Origin: Actinomycetota bacterium
GTDB lineage: Bacteria > Actinomycetota > Actinomycetes > Streptosporangiales > Streptosporangiaceae
DNA length: 7,735 nucleotides
Reading direction: 5' to 3'
Assembly (NCBI GenBank): GCA_003168295.1
Contig: PMST01000476.1
Span: forward strand, 4,171 to 11,905
Shown: positions 5,669 to 7,735 of the stretch, piece by piece
Position numbering within the stretch: position 1 is the stretch's first letter
Layout: every line of letters begins with the position of its first letter
The notes under the pieces: model-generated
Told to the model about the DNA's origin: nothing
Databases searched by the model: none
The model's input: only the letters and a program-made list of their open reading frames with translations
Translations under genes and position numbers: made by a program

Positions 5669-7735
5669 CCGCGTTCACCCCCGTGATCTGGACTTTGTCC
5701 GGCGGAAGGAAGAACGAGCCCGGGCCAGGGTCGAAGAACTCGTCGAGGACTCGGTCGTCCCAGGTGACCACGAGGTCGCGGACGGCGGTGACGCCAGGCA
5801 CCATGAGCGCGGCGTCGATGGCGCTGCGGTAGAGCCGTTGCCCGATCCCCATCCGGCCCGGGCTGAACAGGCCGGCTGGCGGGCCGTCGGGCGGGCTGGA
5901 GACCGCCGTCTGCGCCGCGGTGCTCACCGTGCTGGCCGACTGGCCCGCGGCTAGCACAAGCGTGCACGACAGGCTGAGGTTGATCGGCTTGGCGCCCAGC
6001 ACCGAGACCGGCCGGTTCGGGTCCTCAGCGCCGGCCAGCGCGGCGGTCGCCGCGTTGACGGCCGCCTGATCGTCGCCCACGTAGACGGTCACGAGCGTGC
6101 GCTGCTCGGCGCGGTCGAAGGCCCAGGAGGCGGCGGCGCGGCTGACGCCGGGAGCCTGCGCGGCGGCTTGCTCGTAGTCGGTCGCCGAGATGACCCGATC
6201 GAAGCTGGCCACGCTGGCCGGGGCGTCGGTGCGGACGTCCTCGGGCGCCTGCGGGTCCGCGCCCGGGGACACGGCCACGGGGTTCTGGACCGACGCCAGG
6301 TTCAGCTGCGGCTGGCTGATCGTCGTCAGGCGCCCGGCGGGCGGGCTGGCCGCCCCCGATCCGTAGCGGTAGGTGGCGGTGACGGTCCCGGAGGTGAGCC
6401 GGGCGCCGTTCACGCCGTCGCCGAAGGTCACGGTGGTGACGGTCTGATCCGGCGACCGGGTTACCACAAAGACCTGGGCGGTGGGGGCCTGGCCGTAGAA
6501 GCTCGGGACCTCTTGCCACCGGATCTGGTCGACATACACCTTCAGGGTGCTCGACCGGCCGCTGCCGCTGGCCAGATACGTGAGCGGCGACTTCGACAGC
6601 GTGAACGACTGGCCGGCCAGCGCCGCGTTCCCGCTGCCGAGCACCTCGCCGGTCACGGTCGTGCCGCGTGACACCGGTATCAGGTTGACCAGGAGCTGAA
6701 GCGGCACCGCGAGCGATCCTGTGGCCGAGGGGTCGGTCGCGGAGATGGTGACCTGGCCCGAATCGGCGTCGCCGACCTGAACCAGGACGCCCGCGCCGGT
6801 CGTGTCCTGCAGGAACGCGGTCGTGCCTGCGGGCGGTGGGTAGGCAGCGGTGACGTGCGCCGGTTCGCTGCTGAGCGTGAGCTCCGGCGTCGGGACCCCG
6901 ATGATCGTGCCCACGTCCTTGAAGCCGTAGCGGACGGCGACGGACGCGATCCAGGCCTGGAGTTTCGCCTCGGGCTCTGTGGGCGCGGCCAGCAGGACCT
7001 CCGAATCCAGGGGCGCGAGCGCGGGGTAGAGCACCGTGTGAGCTATGACGATGTCCGGCGGCGGGAGGATGATCCTCTCCGGCGGCGCGGGCTCTCCCGT
7101 GACAGCGTCGGGCTTGGGCCCGGAAGGTGGGCGGCCGGGGTCGGGAGAGCGTGGCCTTGCGGGGTTGGGGACTGTGTAGAGAGCCTCAGAGGTTCCGGTC
7201 ACGATCGCGAGGGCCGACGCTTGCCCGGCACCAAAGTCGAACAGGACCATGTCACCGGGTGCGATCGCCCGGACCGCCGCCGATAGATGCACCTCCTGCA
7301 CCCTGGGCGGCTTCGAATCGCGGACCTGAACGATCGCCCGCTCCTCGCTGGTCGCGTGCAGGGTGATCGCATTGAAGAGCGAGGCCGCGGCCGCCGGGCG
7401 CATCAGCCGGTAGGTGGTGGAGTCAGCGGACGACCCGGGACCGGGTGCCGCCGTGGATTTCTCCGGCGGCGGCGTAGGCCCCCACCCGCCGTGGGCGGTG
7501 GAGAACGAGACCTTGGTATTGACGACACCCGTGCCGGGGTCCGTCGCCGGCGCCACGACGGTCACTGTGACCAGCGACCAGTTATCGTCTGTCCCGTCGA
7601 AGCCGCTGCCGACCAGCACAAGCCGGTCCCCGGCCTTGACGCCGCTCACCCGGCCGGCCAGCAGGACGGACTGCGGCGAGCCGTCGGCGCCGAGCTTGAG
7701 GTCGTTGTCCGGACTGAGCGTGACCGGCACATTGG
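5661..7735 (-). CDS. Putative baseplate assembly protein, gpJ-like (TIGR02243 type), 5' end cut off by window
   Basis: This gene probably encodes the wedge-forming baseplate protein of a contractile phage-tail-like particle. The frame is open to the right edge. A GTG at 7730-7728 gives 689 residues, but no stop lies upstream of it and the protein begins inside a beta-rich segment. TIGR02243-type proteins normally start with a helical domain that is absent here, so the true start is probably outside the window. Numbering from that GTG, the protein has beta-rich segments, a proline-rich linker at about 187-227, and the family hallmark at about 405-466 (WQEVPSF, then FGDGVNGARLTSG at 436-448, then YRYGSG). 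A Baseplate_J-like part follows, with SFDRVISATDYEQAAAQAPG at 509-528 and a C-terminal alpha/beta domain at about 582-657 (GQRLYRSAIDAALMVPGV). There is no signal peptide and only one cysteine (C589). The TAA stop overlaps the next gene's start by 8 bases. The family call is from remembered motifs; the eCIS assignment (Afp11-like) is inferred from context. Confidence 0.85.
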   Translation of the reverse strand, partial: NVPVTLSPDNDLKLGADGSPQSVLLAGRVSGVKAGDRLVLVGSGFDGTDDNWSLVTVTVVAPATDPGTGVVNTKVSFSTAHGGWGPTPPPEKSTAAPGPGSSADSTTYRLMRPAAAASLFNAITLHATSEERAIVQVRDSKPPRVQEVHLSAAVRAIAPGDMVLFDFGAGQASALAIVTGTSEALYTVPNPARPRSPDPGRPPSGPKPDAVTGEPAPPERIILPPPDIVIAHTVLYPALAPLDSEVLLAAPTEPEAKLQAWIASVAVRYGFKDVGTIIGVPTPELTLSSEPAHVTAAYPPPAGTTAFLQDTTGAGVLVQVGDADSGQVTISATDPSATGSLAVPLQLLVNLIPVSRGTTVTGEVLGSGNAALAGQSFTLSKSPLTYLASGSGRSSTLKVYVDQIRWQEVPSFYGQAPTAQVFVVTRSPDQTVTTVTFGDGVNGARLTSGTVTATYRYGSGAASPPAGRLTTISQPQLNLASVQNPVAVSPGADPQAPEDVRTDAPASVASFDRVISATDYEQAAAQAPGVSRAAASWAFDRAEQRTLVTVYVGDDQAAVNAATAALAGAEDPNRPVSVLGAKPINLSLSCTLVLAAGQSASTVSTAAQTAVSSPPDGPPAGLFSPGRMGIGQRLYRSAIDAALMVPGVTAVRDLVVTWDDRVLDEFFDPGPGSFFLPPDKVQITGVNADG
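5675..5682 (-). promoter_or_regulatory. Ribosome binding site for the gpI-like tail gene, inside the upstream coding region
   Basis: GGGGGTGA on the minus strand ends 6 bases before the ATG at 5668-5666. It is embedded in the last codons of the baseplate gene, whose TAA stop (5663-5661) lies just past the new start, giving the overlap ATGGCTAA. This arrangement is typical of translationally coupled genes. Coupling is inferred from spacing only. Confidence 0.55.

Noticed and set aside
4943..5686. 247-codon plus-strand frame opposite the N-terminus of the tail gene
   Set aside because: Antisense to the conserved gpI-like domain, shadow composition, no start signal.
5521..5967. 148-codon minus-strand frame bridging the baseplate/tail junction
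   Set aside because: It overlaps the conserved ends of both genes in another frame and has no recognisable content; the 8-base overlap of the real genes explains the junction.

Overview
The window is very GC-rich DNA with strong G/C preference at third codon positions. This fits a high-GC actinobacterium (Streptomyces, Frankia or Actinomadura type), although a myxobacterium cannot be excluded. All supported genes lie on the minus strand and read right to left. There is no gap longer than 36 bases between them. No tRNA, rRNA, CRISPR array, insertion sequence or terminator is visible.

Layout in transcription order: (1) 7735-5661, the 5'-truncated remainder of a putative baseplate assembly protein (gpJ-like, TIGR02243 type); (2) 5668-3155, a complete 837-residue phage-tail protein with a gpI-like N-terminal domain, a beta-rich probably beta-helical middle and a family-typical C-terminus; (3) 3118 to the left edge, an open frame of at least 1039 residues with no stop in the window. 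The third gene has a DUF6519-type N-terminus, a pectate-lyase-like parallel beta-helix region and an acidic hexapeptide-repeat tail. Genes 1 and 2 overlap by 8 bases. Genes 2 and 3 are 36 bases apart, with a good ribosome binding site between them, so the three form one operon.

Taken together this is the distal-baseplate and spike/fibre end of a contractile phage-tail-like particle, most likely an extracellular contractile injection system (eCIS, the Afp/PVC/MAC relatives common in actinobacteria) rather than a complete prophage. The order gpJ-like, gpI-like, fibre/spike-like matches the order Afp11-Afp12-Afp13 in known eCIS clusters; this correspondence is inferred. In such particles gpJ-like proteins form baseplate wedges, gpI-like proteins sit at the wedge/fibre junction, and beta-helical proteins on the rim contact the target surface. 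The most unusual points are the use of beta-helical modules in two consecutive genes, the 18-bp in-frame repeat encoding an acidic tail, and a drop in codon bias toward the 3' end of the third gene. Sheath, tube, spike, AAA+ ATPase and cargo genes are not in the window, so the particle type and its target cannot be decided here.
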